A DNA stretch of 64,000 nucleotides from Agromyces intestinalis (GCF_008365295.1 NZ_CP043505.1:2728001-2792000), one strand, 5' to 3'. Numbered from the stretch's first letter, positions 1 through 10,792 are shown. The notes: generated by a model from the letters alone, not told the origin. Made by a program: numbers and translations.

Positions 1-1664
<1,664 letters not shown>

Positions 1665-1688
1665 CGTGAGGCGCGTCAGGCGCTGAGC

Positions 1689-1726
1689 ACGAAGGGCTCG
1701 CATCCGTACGGATGCGAGCCCTTCGT
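1689..1726 (+). terminator. rpoC terminator hairpin
   Basis: Perfect inverted repeat with 17-bp arms around GTAC, starting 24 bases after the rpoC stop. It has no long T tract, as is common in high-GC actinobacteria. The arms contain GCATCC/GGATGC, a core that recurs in other hairpins of this window. Confidence 0.8.
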
Positions 1727-1894
1727 CGTGCACGACCGAACGGCACCGTGCCCGACGGACACGGCATGCGGGCCGGGCGCTGAGGCAGCCGGCTGAGCAT
1801 CGGCGCGGATGCCGCGTGGTTCCGCGGCACGCGGCGTCCGCGTTGCTAGCATGATCGGCGACCGACGGCGCCCAGCGCGCCCGGAAGGAGCGCG

Positions 1895-2995
1895 ATGATG
1901 AGCGACACCACGAACGGGCCCGACCCCGAACGACGCGATCCCGAGTCCACCGAAGTCGCCGACGAGGCGCTCGGCACCGGGCCGGTCGACGTGGCCTCGG
2001 CCGACGTCGAGCCCTCGGAACCCGTGGCCGTCGAAGCCGACGCCCTCGCCGACGAGCCGACGATCTTCGACGAGCCCGCGGCCGACGAGGCATCCGAGCC
2101 CGTCGAGCCCGACCCGGTCGTCGAGCCCGAGGCATCCGACGTCATCGTCGCGGAGCCGGTCATCGACGAGGCTGCCGAGCGCGCCGCAGCCGAGGCCGCC
2201 CAGCGCGCTGCCCTCGACGAGGCGGTGCAGCGGGCGAGCGCCGTCCCGCTGCCTGAAGACGCCCTGCCCGCACCGGTTCCGGCCGAATCGCTGCGCGAGC
2301 CTGAGCCGCTTGCCGAGCCCGTGCGCCGCGAGACCTTCGTGCCGGCCGACGAGTCGACCGGCGTCGCGGGCGCCGCCGCCGCGGGTGCCGCCGCCGCCGG
2401 TGCGACCGCGCCCGGTGTCGGAGCCGACGTCCAGGCACCGCAGACCGTCTACGTGCAGGCGCCCGCGCCGCCGCGCAACCGCGGCAACCGCGGGTTCGGC
2501 GTGCTCGTCGCCGCGATCGGGGCGGTCGTGTTCGCCGCGCTCTACGCCGGCGTCGCCTACCTGCTGCTGCTCGCGCAGGGCGGCGACGCGGCGAGCGTCT
2601 TCGTCACGTTCGTCTCGCGGCCCGTGTACTGGGTGCCGATCATCGCCGCATTCGTCGGGTTCGCGCTGCTCGCGGCGATCGTCAACCGCGGCAGCTATTG
2701 GACGTACGCGGTCTTCGGCCTGCTCGTCGCCGTGCTCGTCTACTTCTCGTACATCGGCGCCGCCCTGCTCACCGTGCAGGCGTGGACCCTCACGTTCGAC
2801 CAGGCGCAGCAGTTCATCGGGCAGCGGTGGCTCGACCCGTTCGCGATCACCGCGGCGGTCATCGCGCGCGAGATCCCGGTCTGGTTCGGCGGATGGATCG
2901 CCGCGCGCGGCCGTACGATCACCCAGCGCAACCGCGAGGCGCTCGAGGCGTACGACCGCGAGCTGGCTGCCGGGCCGAAGGTGACCGTCGGGTAG
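1895..2995 (+). CDS. membrane protein with long acidic Pro/Ala-rich N-terminus
   Basis: A 366-residue protein of unknown function. Residues 1 to about 195 are acidic and rich in Ala, Pro and Glu, with no obvious fold, and probably extend into the cytoplasm. Residues from about 205 hold four hydrophobic segments: GFGVLVAAIGAVVFAALY, then segments beginning VYWVPIIAAF, YAVFGLLVAV and FAITAAVIAR. A basic tail follows. A good ribosome site (GGAAGGAG, 1883-1890) lies 4 bases before the first ATG and 7 bases before the second (1898), so the second may be the true start. It sits first after rpoC, at the edge of the type VII-like locus. A role in that system is possible but not shown. Confidence 0.75.
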   Translation: MMSDTTNGPDPERRDPESTEVADEALGTGPVDVASADVEPSEPVAVEADALADEPTIFDEPAADEASEPVEPDPVVEPEASDVIVAEPVIDEAAERAAAEAAQRAALDEAVQRASAVPLPEDALPAPVPAESLREPEPLAEPVRRETFVPADESTGVAGAAAAGAAAAGATAPGVGADVQAPQTVYVQAPAPPRNRGNRGFGVLVAAIGAVVFAALYAGVAYLLLLAQGGDAASVFVTFVSRPVYWVPIIAAFVGFALLAAIVNRGSYWTYAVFGLLVAVLVYFSYIGAALLTVQAWTLTFDQAQQFIGQRWLDPFAITAAVIAREIPVWFGGWIAARGRTITQRNREALEAYDRELAAGPKVTVG

Positions 2996-3083
2996 TGGAA
3001 GCGGCTGCGGCCCGTCGGCGGCAGCCCGAGCGGTAGCGGTCGCGCGGTAGCAGCCCGAGCGCTTCCTCGTGCCGAGCGGCTGG

Positions 3084-3839
3084 TCAGCCCGAGCAGGGCA
3101 GCTCGGCCAGCGACGCTTCCAGGTCGGGCGACTCGCCCCAGCCCTCGAATGCGAACGAGCCGTCACCGCTGCCGTCGGCGGCGGTGAACGTACGGGGCAG
3201 CGGCGCGCCGAACCGCTCGACGACGAGCACCCCGAGCGCCGCATCCTCGGTGCCGACGACCACTTGCAACGTGTCGCCGTCGCCCGCGGGCTCTGCGACA
3301 CTGAGCGATTGCCCGTCGAGCAGGGCGGCGACCAGGTCGGCGGGGGCGAGCAGGGGTGCGAGTCGCTCGAGCAGCGGGCCGGCCCCGACGGTGCACACCA
3401 CCGCGTCGGCCGTCTCGGGGGCGCCGGTGGCCGCGGCCCAGTCGGCGTCGCCCCGGATGCGGGCCTCGCCATCGGATGCCACGACGCGCACCTGCTGGTC
3501 GCCGGCGCGGACCCGGGCGTCGAACGCGCCGGCGCGACCCCGGTAGTCGATCGAGAGCGTGCGCCCGCGGTATGCGTCCTCGGTCGGCTCGTCGGGCGTG
3601 ACCAGTTCGGTCATGGCACCGGTGACGTGCACGGGGCCGGCATCTCGCACCGCGCCGAGCAGCTCGGCGCGGATCGCGTCGCTCGAACCCAGCCAGAGTC
3701 CGTTGCCGCTCGCGCCGTCGAAGCCCTTGAGGTCGACCCCGGCCGGCGGGATGGGCGCAGGCTGCGCGCCGGAGCATCCGCTCAGCAGGGCCGCCAACGC
3801 GACCGCCGCGAGCGCGCCGGGGAAGCGGCCGCGTCGCAT
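3084..3839 (-). CDS. putative lipoprotein
   Basis: A 251-residue exported lipoprotein of unknown function. The N-terminus is a short basic, hydrophobic signal ending in a lipobox LLSGC with the lipidated Cys at position 22. The mature part is mostly polar with no motif I recognise. Its start codon overlaps the stop of the upstream gene (TGATG, 3837-3841), so the two are translationally coupled. A longer open frame continues upstream to 4748 but would run antisense through the neighbour and the promoter region; the lipobox fixes the start at 3839. Confidence 0.8.
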   Translation of the reverse strand: MRRGRFPGALAAVALAALLSGCSGAQPAPIPPAGVDLKGFDGASGNGLWLGSSDAIRAELLGAVRDAGPVHVTGAMTELVTPDEPTEDAYRGRTLSIDYRGRAGAFDARVRAGDQQVRVVASDGEARIRGDADWAAATGAPETADAVVCTVGAGPLLERLAPLLAPADLVAALLDGQSLSVAEPAGDGDTLQVVVGTEDAALGVLVVERFGAPLPRTFTAADGSGDGSFAFEGWGESPDLEASLAELPCSG

Positions 3840-4396
3840 CACGCGCCCGCGTCGGCCACGCACGTGCCTGCGCCGCCCTGCGACTGCAGGGTCGCTGCGT
3901 CGAGCGTCACCGCGCCCGAGACCTGCGCGGGCCGCACCACGAAGCAGGTCGCGTCGTCGTAGAGCCCGGCGGCCGACGGCACCCACGCCTCGGTGCTGGC
4001 CACGACGAGCTGGGTGAGGTCGGTCGCGGTGCCGTCGGCGGCGACCGCGAACAGGGCGTACTCGGCGTCGGGCCCGCTCCAGTCGAGGTGCACGTTGCCG
4101 CCCTCGATCGAGATCGAGAGGCCGTCGACCCGAACCGACGTGTCGGTGACCATGGAGACGATCCACCACGCGAGCGCCGCGCCGAGCGCGAGAACGGTGA
4201 GGATCATCGACACGATGAAGGCCGGATGCTTCCACCAGCGCCGTTCGCGGGCGGGTGCCTCGGCGAGCTCGGGCAGCACCGCCGCGCCGCCGCCGAGTGA
4301 ACGCGACCCGGCGCGGGCGCCGAGCGCGGGCTGGCCTGGGCCGTGGCCGATGACACCGCGCTGGGCAGGCGCCGACGGCATGATGCGGTCGACCAT
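3839..4396 (-). CDS. single-pass membrane protein with fibronectin-like domain
   Basis: A 185-residue protein of unknown function. A proline- and alanine-rich cytoplasmic N-terminus (about 50 residues) is followed by one transmembrane segment (FIVSMILTVLALGAALAWW, about 60-78). The extracytoplasmic domain of about 105 residues has an alternating beta pattern (LDW, YALFAV, CFVVR) that suggests a fibronectin type III-like fold. An RBS (GGAGGA) sits just before ATG 4396. It is the first gene of a two-gene operon with the lipoprotein and is transcribed divergently from the exported-protein gene at 4501, so it may belong to the same envelope assembly as the EccC-like gene. That link is inference from position. 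Confidence 0.75.
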   Translation of the reverse strand: MVDRIMPSAPAQRGVIGHGPGQPALGARAGSRSLGGGAAVLPELAEAPARERRWWKHPAFIVSMILTVLALGAALAWWIVSMVTDTSVRVDGLSISIEGGNVHLDWSGPDAEYALFAVAADGTATDLTQLVVASTEAWVPSAAGLYDDATCFVVRPAQVSGAVTLDAATLQSQGGAGTCVADAGA

Positions 4397-4439
4397 CGCT
4401 CGTCCTCCGGGGGTGGATGCAGGGATGCAGGGTCGGGCA

Positions 4440-4470
4440 GCCGACCGCGTACCATGCTATATCGGTGTCC
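4440..4470. promoter_or_regulatory. divergent promoter region
   Basis: The AT-rich core GCTATAT (about 4455-4461) lies between the divergent genes starting at 4396 (minus) and 4501 (plus). It could serve as a -10 box on either strand (CTATAT on plus, TATAGC on minus). No convincing -35 boxes are visible. Confidence 0.4.
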
Positions 4471-4500
4471 GCGCGGGTCTCGGGCGCCCTCGAGAGGAGC

Positions 4501-5622
4501 ATGGTGGGGCGGCTGATCCGGCATGGCGCGGCGCTGGTCGCGGTGCTGCTCGCGCTCGCCGCGTCGAGCGCGCTCGGCTCGTCGGGCGGCCTCGCCTTCG
4601 CGGCCGAGGAGCCGGCGGATGCTCCGGCGCCCGCGGCGCCGACGGCGATCGCCATCCCGTATCGCGGCACCGAGCAGATCACTCCGGCAGCGCCGTGGCG
4701 CATCGCCGACTGCAGCGGCGTGGCGAACCCGCTCGTGGTCGGCTGCACCGAGGAGGCGATCGACCTCGCTGCACCCGACTACGACCCCGACGCCGGCGTC
4801 ACGCGCCTTGCCGTGCCGTTCACCAATGGCGAGTTGAGTATGACGGTCGAGTACCAGGTTTCGCTCGCGGCGCCGGATGCCCCGGTGCTGCGCCCCTCGC
4901 AGGCCGCGCAGCCCGTGGCGGCCGGGTCACTGCTGCGGGTGCCCATCAGCGACCTCGGGCTCACCTGCACGGCCTGCGCCGAGGGCGGCGCGATCGAGAC
5001 GGTGGGCGTCGAGCCGGCCGAGGCGGGCAGCGCCTGGGCGACGCCCACGCACATCGTGTTCCGTGCGGCGGCCGGATTCGCGGGGCCGGTCGAGGTGCAC
5101 CTGCGCGTCGCCGACGATTACGGCACGTGGTCGGCCGAGGCAGCCGTGTATGCGGGCGTGTACCGGCCGGCGTCGCCGCCCGTCGTCGCGCTCGACGTGT
5201 TCGCTCCGCTCGACGGCGGCACCGCGACCGTCGACCTGGGCGAGCTCGTGACCTCGATCGCCGGCGACGACCTCGTGCTCGTGGCGTGCGGCGGCGGCCT
5301 GTACGGCCAGGTCGCCTGCGGTGCCGACGGCGTCGCGACGTATTCGGGGTCGGGCGCGATCGACCAGTTCTCGTTCCGGTTCGCCGCCGGCGGCGAACAG
5401 GCCGGCGGCTCGGTGACGCTCGTGCCCGCCGGCGCGGGGCTGCCCGAGGCCGGTCCGGTGCCGATGGCACCGGCCGTCATCGGCGGCGATGCGGGCGACG
5501 ACGCCGACACCGCCCGCATCGCGCTCGCCGTGATCCCGCCCGAGCCCGCCGAACACGACGGCAGCGTCGCCGGCGTGTTCACGCCGTTCGTCGCGACCCT
5601 CGACCGGGTGGGCGCCCGATGA
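4501..5622 (+). CDS. exported protein upstream of the EccC-like ATPase
   Basis: A protein of about 373 residues with a signal peptide (RLIRHGAALVAVLLALAASS, then a likely cleavage site after AFA). The mature part is beta-rich with Ala/Pro/Gly and has Ig-like or cadherin-like patterning (VEYQVSLAAPDAPV, FRAAAGFAGPVEVHLRVADDYG). It has no C-terminal anchor. AGGAG ends one base before ATG 4501, so GTG 4504 (4-base spacing) may be the actual start; an in-frame upstream ATG at 4417 would place the signal peptide internally and is rejected. It precedes the EccC-like gene by 70 bases and is probably in the same operon, which suggests an extracytoplasmic component of the secretion system. I do not recognise the family. 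Confidence 0.7.
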   Translation: MVGRLIRHGAALVAVLLALAASSALGSSGGLAFAAEEPADAPAPAAPTAIAIPYRGTEQITPAAPWRIADCSGVANPLVVGCTEEAIDLAAPDYDPDAGVTRLAVPFTNGELSMTVEYQVSLAAPDAPVLRPSQAAQPVAAGSLLRVPISDLGLTCTACAEGGAIETVGVEPAEAGSAWATPTHIVFRAAAGFAGPVEVHLRVADDYGTWSAEAAVYAGVYRPASPPVVALDVFAPLDGGTATVDLGELVTSIAGDDLVLVACGGGLYGQVACGADGVATYSGSGAIDQFSFRFAAGGEQAGGSVTLVPAGAGLPEAGPVPMAPAVIGGDAGDDADTARIALAVIPPEPAEHDGSVAGVFTPFVATLDRVGAR

Positions 5623-5696
5623 CCTTCCATGACCACACGCTCCGAGCCGCGACGCTCGGGGCCGCGACGACGTTCCCAGAGAGGCAGCACGCATGA
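5619..5696 (+). CDS. possible 25-codon coupling ORF
   Basis: A 25-residue frame starts at ATG 5619, overlapping the previous stop (ATGA), and stops at TGA 5694-5696, overlapping the next start (ATGA at 5693). It fills the entire gap between two genes, so it could couple their translation even if the peptide has no function. No strong RBS precedes it. Low confidence. Confidence 0.25.
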   Translation: MTFHDHTLRAATLGAATTFPERQHA

Positions 5697-8600
5697 GCCT
5701 GAGACTCACCATCGACGACCGAGCCGGCGGCGAGACGGCCGGCACCTGGATGCTGGACGTCGACGAGGCGACCACCGTCGGGGAGGTCGCCGAGTCGCTC
5801 GGGGTGCCCGCCCAGGCGCTCACGAACGACCCCCGCCCCGAGGCCAGCCTCGCCGAGGCGGGCGTGCGCTCGGGCGTGACCGTGCCGCCGACGGCCGCAC
5901 CGGCCGTCGAGCTGGGCGCCGGCACCCTGCGCCTCGAGATCGTGGGCGGCCCGTTCGCCGGCGATGCGCTGCCGGTCGCTCGCGGCGCTTCGGTGCACGT
6001 CGGCAGCGGGGCATCCGCATCGCTCGTGATCGCCGATCCCGCCCTGCTCGAGCTGCACGCCGCCATCACGGTCGCCGATGGCGCGCCGGGCGTCGATGGC
6101 CGGCCGACGCCGCTGACGGCCGTGATCGTGCCGGCCCCGGGCGCCGACGTCTGGGTCAACGGCGAACACGTCGAGGGGCAGGCCGTTGTGGCGCCCGCTG
6201 ATCTCGTGCAAGTCGGCTCGAGCGTGCTGCGGCTCGGCGTCGCGCCGGTGTCCGACGCCGACCTGACCGTCGACTCGCTCGGCGACCGCGGATTCAACCG
6301 GCCCTCGCGCATTCGCGCCGCCGCGGTGCAGCCCGTGGTGTCGCTGCCGGGCGACAAGCCCGAAGACAACGACTCGTCGCCGATGCCGTGGCTGTCGGCG
6401 ATCATGCCGATCGTGCTCGGCGTCACGATGGCCGTGCTGTTCAACCGCGCGATCATGCTCATCATGGCGGCGGCCAGCCCGATCATGGTGATCGGCTCGT
6501 TCCTCACCCAGCGCCGGCTCGCGAAGAAGAAGGGTCTGAAGACCGAGCAGGACTGGATCGACGATGTGCACAACGCCGGCGACCGCATCGCCGAGCTCGC
6601 CCGCCGTCAGCGCATCGAGGCGTGGTACCGGTTGCCCGACCCCGTCGTCGTGGGCGATATCGCCACCCGCCCGCTCGCTCGCCTGTGGGAGCGCCGCCGT
6701 ACCGACGCCGACGCGCTGGCCATGCGCGTGGGGGTCGGCGAGATCGAGCTCGACGCCCGGTTCGAAGGCGGCGGCAAAGACCGGGCGCAGCCGCGCCGGG
6801 TCGGCATCGCCCCTGCCCCGATCGCTCCCGACCTGCGCAAGGGCGTGCTCGGCATCGCCGGGCCGGCCGACGCGGTGCGCAGCGTCGCACGCGCCACGGT
6901 CGCCGGGTACGCGACCCTGCGCTCGCCGCGCGACGCCGAGCTCGTGGTGATCTGCCCCGACGACGCCGACTCGGCCTGGTCGTGGGTGCAGTGGCTGCCG
7001 CATGCCCAGCCCGGCGGCCCCGCGGGCGGCTCGTTGCTGCCGGCAGCGATCGGCAACACCGACGATTCGCGTCGCGAGCGCCTGCGCGAACTCACCGTCG
7101 AGCTCGAACAGCGCATGCGCAGCGCCGGCCAGCGCGGCGGGGAGGTGCCCAACGACATCGTCGTCGTGGTCGACGGCGCTCGCGAGTACCGCATGCTGCC
7201 CGGCATGGTGCCCCTGCTCGAGCACGGAACCGCACACGGCATCCACGTCATCGCCCTCGACGCCGACCGGTCGCGCCTGCCCGAAGAGGCGCGCAGCGTG
7301 GTCGCGATCGACGCGTTCGACCCCGCCGTCGCCCGCGTCGAGACCGGCGACGACTACCATCCGATGGTGCTCCTCGACGGGTTGAGCGTGCCGCGTTGCG
7401 AGCAGATCGCCCGCAGCCTCTGCTCGATCCGGCACAACAGCGGCGTCGGCGACGACGCGATGCTGCCGACGGCGGTGCGCTACGCCGAACTGCTGAAGAT
7501 CGACCTCGACGACCCCGAGCCCATCGTGCGCCGCTGGCAGTCGCAGGCACGCAACACCTTCGTGGTGGTCGGTGCGACCGGCGAGGGCGAGTTCGCGATC
7601 GACATCTCGCGCGACGGTCCGCACGCGCTCGTCGCCGGAACCACCGGTTCGGGCAAGTCGGAGTTCCTGCAGGCGCTCGTGGTGTCGCTCGCGATGGCGA
7701 ACCGGCCCGACGCGCTGAACTTCGTGCTCGTCGACTACAAGGGTGGGTCGGCGTTCGCCGACTGCGAGCGCCTGCCGCACACGGTCGGCATGGTCACCAA
7801 CCTCGATGCCCGCGAGACCGAGCGCGCGCTCGCCTCGCTCGACGCCGAGCTGAAGCGCCGCGAGAAGGTGCTGCGCGATCTGAACGCGAAGGACGTCGAT
7901 GCGGCGTGGGCCAAAGACGCGGATGCCTCGGCACGGCGCGGGCTCGCGAGGCTGATGATCGTCATCGACGAGTTCGCCGAGCTCAAGACCGAGCTGCCCG
8001 AGTTCATCGACGGGCTCGTGCGCATCGCGCGCGTCGGCCGCTCGCTCGGAGTGAACCTCGTGCTGGCGACCCAGCGGCCCGCCGGCGTCGTGACCCCCGA
8101 GATGCAGTCGAACATCAACCTGCGCGTCGCGCTGCGCGTGACCGACCGCAGCGATTCGAACGACATCCTCGGCTCCGCCGAGGCCGCGTTCATCAGCCCG
8201 TCGACCCCCGGCCGCGGGTACGTGCGCACCGGCCCTGGCGCGGCGCCGGTCGCCTTCCAGACCGCGCGCGTGGCGGGTATCCGGCCCGGCATCCAGCGCG
8301 CGGTGAAGGTGCTGCCGCGCAAGGCGCGCCTCGCGTGGGAACGCCTCGGCTACCCGGCGCGCTACCCCGCCGCCGCCGCGCAGGCGCAGAACACCGACCA
8401 CGACGACACCGACCTGCGCGCGCTCGTCAACCTCGTCACGGCGGCCACGCAGCAGCTCGGCATCCCGAAGAACCCGTCGCCGTGGCTCATGCCGCTGCCG
8501 ACGACGCTGCCGCTCGAGAAGTTCCAGGACCAGCCGATCCCCGACGGGCATGTCGTGCTCGGCCTGGAGGACGTGCCGGGCGAGCAGTCGCAGCGCAGTC

Positions 8601-10048
8601 TCACGTGGGGCGTCGAGGACGGCTCGCACGTGCTGTTCGCCGGCGGCTCGATGTCGGGCCGCACCACGGCCCTGCGCACCCTGCTCGCGCAGATCGTGCA
8701 GCAGTACTCACCCGCCGATCTGCACCTCTACGTCGCCGATTTCGGCAACGGTGCGCTGCTGCCGCTCGTCGACGCCCCGCACACCGGCGCGGTCGTGACC
8801 CAGCTCGACGCCGACCGCCTGCCCAGGCTCATGCAGCGCCTGCTCGAAGACCTCGGGCGCCGTCAGGCGGTGCTGTCGGCGGCCGGCGTCGGCCACATCA
8901 TCGAGCAGCGCCAGAGTGCGACCGAGGCAACTCGCCTGCCCTATGCGATCGTCGTGGTCGACGGCTGGGAGCGGATGCTCTCGACGATGAACCCCGACCA
9001 GCTCGTCACCTTCCGCGAGCAGTTCATGCGGCTGCTGCGCGAGGGTCCCGCCGTCGGCGTGCGCGTGCTGCTCACCGGCGACCGGGCGATCTCGGGCGAC
9101 AAGGTGTCGTCGTTCATCGACGAGCAGTACATCCTGCCGCTGCGCGACATCAACGACTACCGCGCGTTCAGCATCATGGCCCGTGAGATCCCGCTCGACC
9201 TGCCGCCCGGCCGCGCGCTGTTCGGCGCCGCCGGAACCGAGGCGCAGCTCGCGGTGCTCGCGCGCGACACCGCAGGCGAGGTGCAGACGGCCGCTTTCCG
9301 CCGCATCGTCGAGCAGGTGCGCGACCACTTCGACCAGTTCCCACAGCTCGCCGAACTGCCGCAACCGTTCCGCGTCGACCCGCTGCCCGGCCACTTCGCC
9401 CTGACCGCGGCATACGACCTGCCCCTCGGCGACTCGGGTCCCGCCGACGGCCCCGTCGTCGCCGTCGGCGGCGACCTGCTGTCGCGGTTCACCGTCGACT
9501 GGCCCGCCGAGGGCGGGCTGCTCGTCACCGGCGGGCGCAAGTCGGGCCGATCGTCGGCGCTCGCGGCGATCACCCACCAGCTGGCGTGGCGCAAGGTGCC
9601 GATGCTGGTCGTCGCCACCCGCGAGTCGGTGCTCACCGAGGTTGCGGCCGGTCACGGCATCGCGGTGATCGCCTCGGCGGCGACCACGCCGCCCGAGCTC
9701 GAGGCGGCGCTCGACGGCCTCGGCGAGCAGGTGACGATCGTCGTCGACGACGCCGAGGTGTTCAAGAACGCGCCGATCGAGCACGCGCTCACGGGCATCA
9801 AGCACCGGGCGACCTTCCTGGTGTCGGCCGACTCGGAGTCGCTGTCCGGCCTGTTCGGCGGCCCCGTCGTCGAGGCCAAGCGGTCGCGGCGTGCGCTCGT
9901 GTTGCGCCCCGAGTCGTCGATCATGGGCACGCAGGCGGTCGGCTCGCCGATCCCGAAGTTCATGCTCGGCCGCGGTACGCCGGGCGCGGCGGTGTTCACG
10001 ACTCCCGCCGGCTGGCTGCCGGTGCGCGTCCCCGACATCCGACAGTGA
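5693..10048 (+). CDS. FHA-containing EccC/EssC-type FtsK/SpoIIIE ATPase of a type VII-like secretion system
   Basis: A 1451-residue motor ATPase, the hallmark component of WXG100 (type VII) secretion. Order of parts: N-terminal ubiquitin-like/FHA region (about 1-190), two adjacent hydrophobic segments (about 230-265), then three FtsK/SpoIIIE ATPase domains. Domain 1 has a proper Walker A (GTTGSGKS, 649-656) and Walker B (LMIVIDE, D759-E760). Domains 2 and 3 have GGSMSGRTT (984-992) and GGRKSGRSS (1280-1288), in which the Walker A lysine is arginine, so they are probably nucleotide- or substrate-binding rather than hydrolytic. The single-chain, FHA-led layout resembles firmicute EssC more than mycobacterial EccCa/EccCb. 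Known family behaviour: domain 3 binds the C-terminal signal of WXG100 substrates. Three such substrates and a large toxin lie just downstream. Confidence 0.92.
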   Translation: MSLRLTIDDRAGGETAGTWMLDVDEATTVGEVAESLGVPAQALTNDPRPEASLAEAGVRSGVTVPPTAAPAVELGAGTLRLEIVGGPFAGDALPVARGASVHVGSGASASLVIADPALLELHAAITVADGAPGVDGRPTPLTAVIVPAPGADVWVNGEHVEGQAVVAPADLVQVGSSVLRLGVAPVSDADLTVDSLGDRGFNRPSRIRAAAVQPVVSLPGDKPEDNDSSPMPWLSAIMPIVLGVTMAVLFNRAIMLIMAAASPIMVIGSFLTQRRLAKKKGLKTEQDWIDDVHNAGDRIAELARRQRIEAWYRLPDPVVVGDIATRPLARLWERRRTDADALAMRVGVGEIELDARFEGGGKDRAQPRRVGIAPAPIAPDLRKGVLGIAGPADAVRSVARATVAGYATLRSPRDAELVVICPDDADSAWSWVQWLPHAQPGGPAGGSLLPAAIGNTDDSRRERLRELTVELEQRMRSAGQRGGEVPNDIVVVVDGAREYRMLPGMVPLLEHGTAHGIHVIALDADRSRLPEEARSVVAIDAFDPAVARVETGDDYHPMVLLDGLSVPRCEQIARSLCSIRHNSGVGDDAMLPTAVRYAELLKIDLDDPEPIVRRWQSQARNTFVVVGATGEGEFAIDISRDGPHALVAGTTGSGKSEFLQALVVSLAMANRPDALNFVLVDYKGGSAFADCERLPHTVGMVTNLDARETERALASLDAELKRREKVLRDLNAKDVDAAWAKDADASARRGLARLMIVIDEFAELKTELPEFIDGLVRIARVGRSLGVNLVLATQRPAGVVTPEMQSNINLRVALRVTDRSDSNDILGSAEAAFISPSTPGRGYVRTGPGAAPVAFQTARVAGIRPGIQRAVKVLPRKARLAWERLGYPARYPAAAAQAQNTDHDDTDLRALVNLVTAATQQLGIPKNPSPWLMPLPTTLPLEKFQDQPIPDGHVVLGLEDVPGEQSQRSLTWGVEDGSHVLFAGGSMSGRTTALRTLLAQIVQQYSPADLHLYVADFGNGALLPLVDAPHTGAVVTQLDADRLPRLMQRLLEDLGRRQAVLSAAGVGHIIEQRQSATEATRLPYAIVVVDGWERMLSTMNPDQLVTFREQFMRLLREGPAVGVRVLLTGDRAISGDKVSSFIDEQYILPLRDINDYRAFSIMAREIPLDLPPGRALFGAAGTEAQLAVLARDTAGEVQTAAFRRIVEQVRDHFDQFPQLAELPQPFRVDPLPGHFALTAAYDLPLGDSGPADGPVVAVGGDLLSRFTVDWPAEGGLLVTGGRKSGRSSALAAITHQLAWRKVPMLVVATRESVLTEVAAGHGIAVIASAATTPPELEAALDGLGEQVTIVVDDAEVFKNAPIEHALTGIKHRATFLVSADSESLSGLFGGPVVEAKRSRRALVLRPESSIMGTQAVGSPIPKFMLGRGTPGAAVFTTPAGWLPVRVPDIRQ

Positions 10049-10099
10049 ACCGCACTCCGTAGACTGACCCGGGCGCCCGCCCGAACCGAAGGGAGCATC

Positions 10100-10732
10100 G
10101 TGGCATCTGCCCACTGCGTGTACTGCGACGCGACGTTGCAGCCGAACAGCATGTACTGCGTGCAGTGCGGTCAGCTCATCCCTCAGGCGAACGAGCCCCA
10201 GCGTCCGCCGGCCCCGCCGCAGTTCGGCCAGCCGCCCGCGGCCGCCCCGCACGTCGGCCAGCCTGCGCCGACCGCCGCGGCCGCAGCGCCCGCCCGTCCC
10301 GCCGTCGAGCCGATCCCTCTGCCGCGCTCCCTGCCGTGGCAGCAGGCCGGCGCCGACCCGGTGGTGCAGGCGGCGCCCGCGCCGGCGCAGCCCGCGCCCG
10401 TCGAGCGAGTCGAGCTCGCATTCTCGACCGGGCAGCGCATCGTGGTCACCGGCAGCGCGGTGATCGGCCGGAAGCCCACCGACACGGCGCTCGCGATGGG
10501 CGCCCGCGCGGTCGAGGTGCACGACGACACGCGCTCGGTCTCGCGGGTGCACCTGTTCCTCGAGGTCGCCGATGGCGTCGTGCTCGTCGGCGACGCCGGT
10601 TCCGCGAACGGCTCGCGTCTCGAGCGCGCCGGTCTCATGACACCCCTCGAAGCGGCCGGCACCCGCGTGCGGGCCCTCGTCGGCGACCGCATCTGGCTGG
10701 GCGACCTCAGCTTCGAGCTGCGACCGGCCTGA
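10100..10732 (+). CDS. zinc-ribbon and FHA-domain protein
   Basis: A 210-residue cytoplasmic protein. The N-terminus has two CxxC pairs (CVYCDATLQ and CVQCGQLI), a zinc ribbon. A Pro/Ala-rich linker (about 35-105) follows, then a C-terminal FHA domain (about 110-210) with the typical IGRKP, SRVHLFLE and GSANGS motifs that bind phosphothreonine. The start is GTG 10100, 5 bases after GAAGGGAG. TAGACT at 10060-10065 could be a -10 box. FHA proteins commonly regulate type VII systems through Ser/Thr kinase signalling, and the EccC-like neighbour also has an FHA domain. A regulatory role is inferred from this. Confidence 0.85.
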   Translation: MASAHCVYCDATLQPNSMYCVQCGQLIPQANEPQRPPAPPQFGQPPAAAPHVGQPAPTAAAAAPARPAVEPIPLPRSLPWQQAGADPVVQAAPAPAQPAPVERVELAFSTGQRIVVTGSAVIGRKPTDTALAMGARAVEVHDDTRSVSRVHLFLEVADGVVLVGDAGSANGSRLERAGLMTPLEAAGTRVRALVGDRIWLGDLSFELRPA

Positions 10733-10741
10733 CCGGGTTGT

Positions 10742-10792
10742 CCACACGGGGAGTACTCCCCATCGGTGTTCCGGGTCGTTTGCGGCTAACGT
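10742..10792 (+). promoter_or_regulatory. WXG100 operon promoter with palindromic element (site 1)
   Basis: The perfect palindrome GGGGAGTACTCCCC (10748-10761) is preceded by TCCACAC and followed 25 bases later by TAACGT (10787-10792), a TAnnnT -10 box. The same arrangement occurs upstream of the genes at 19592 (minus) and 20288 (plus). The palindrome centre falls about 32 bp upstream of the -10 box, a position expected for an activator or for overlap with the -35 region. Confidence 0.6.

Noticed and set aside
1676-3472. 598-codon minus-strand frame over the first membrane protein
   Set aside because: Crosses a terminator and two gene ends with no recognisable domain; composition typical of antisense in this GC content.
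3840-4748. Upstream extension of the lipoprotein frame to 4748
   Set aside because: It would overlap the 185-residue membrane protein and the divergent promoter; the lipobox 22 residues after ATG 3839 defines the true start.
5579-8629. 1016-codon open frame on the minus strand inside the EccC-like gene
   Set aside because: Arg/Gly/Asp/Val-rich, repetitive composition without domains; a GC-driven antisense shadow of a clearly conserved ATPase gene.
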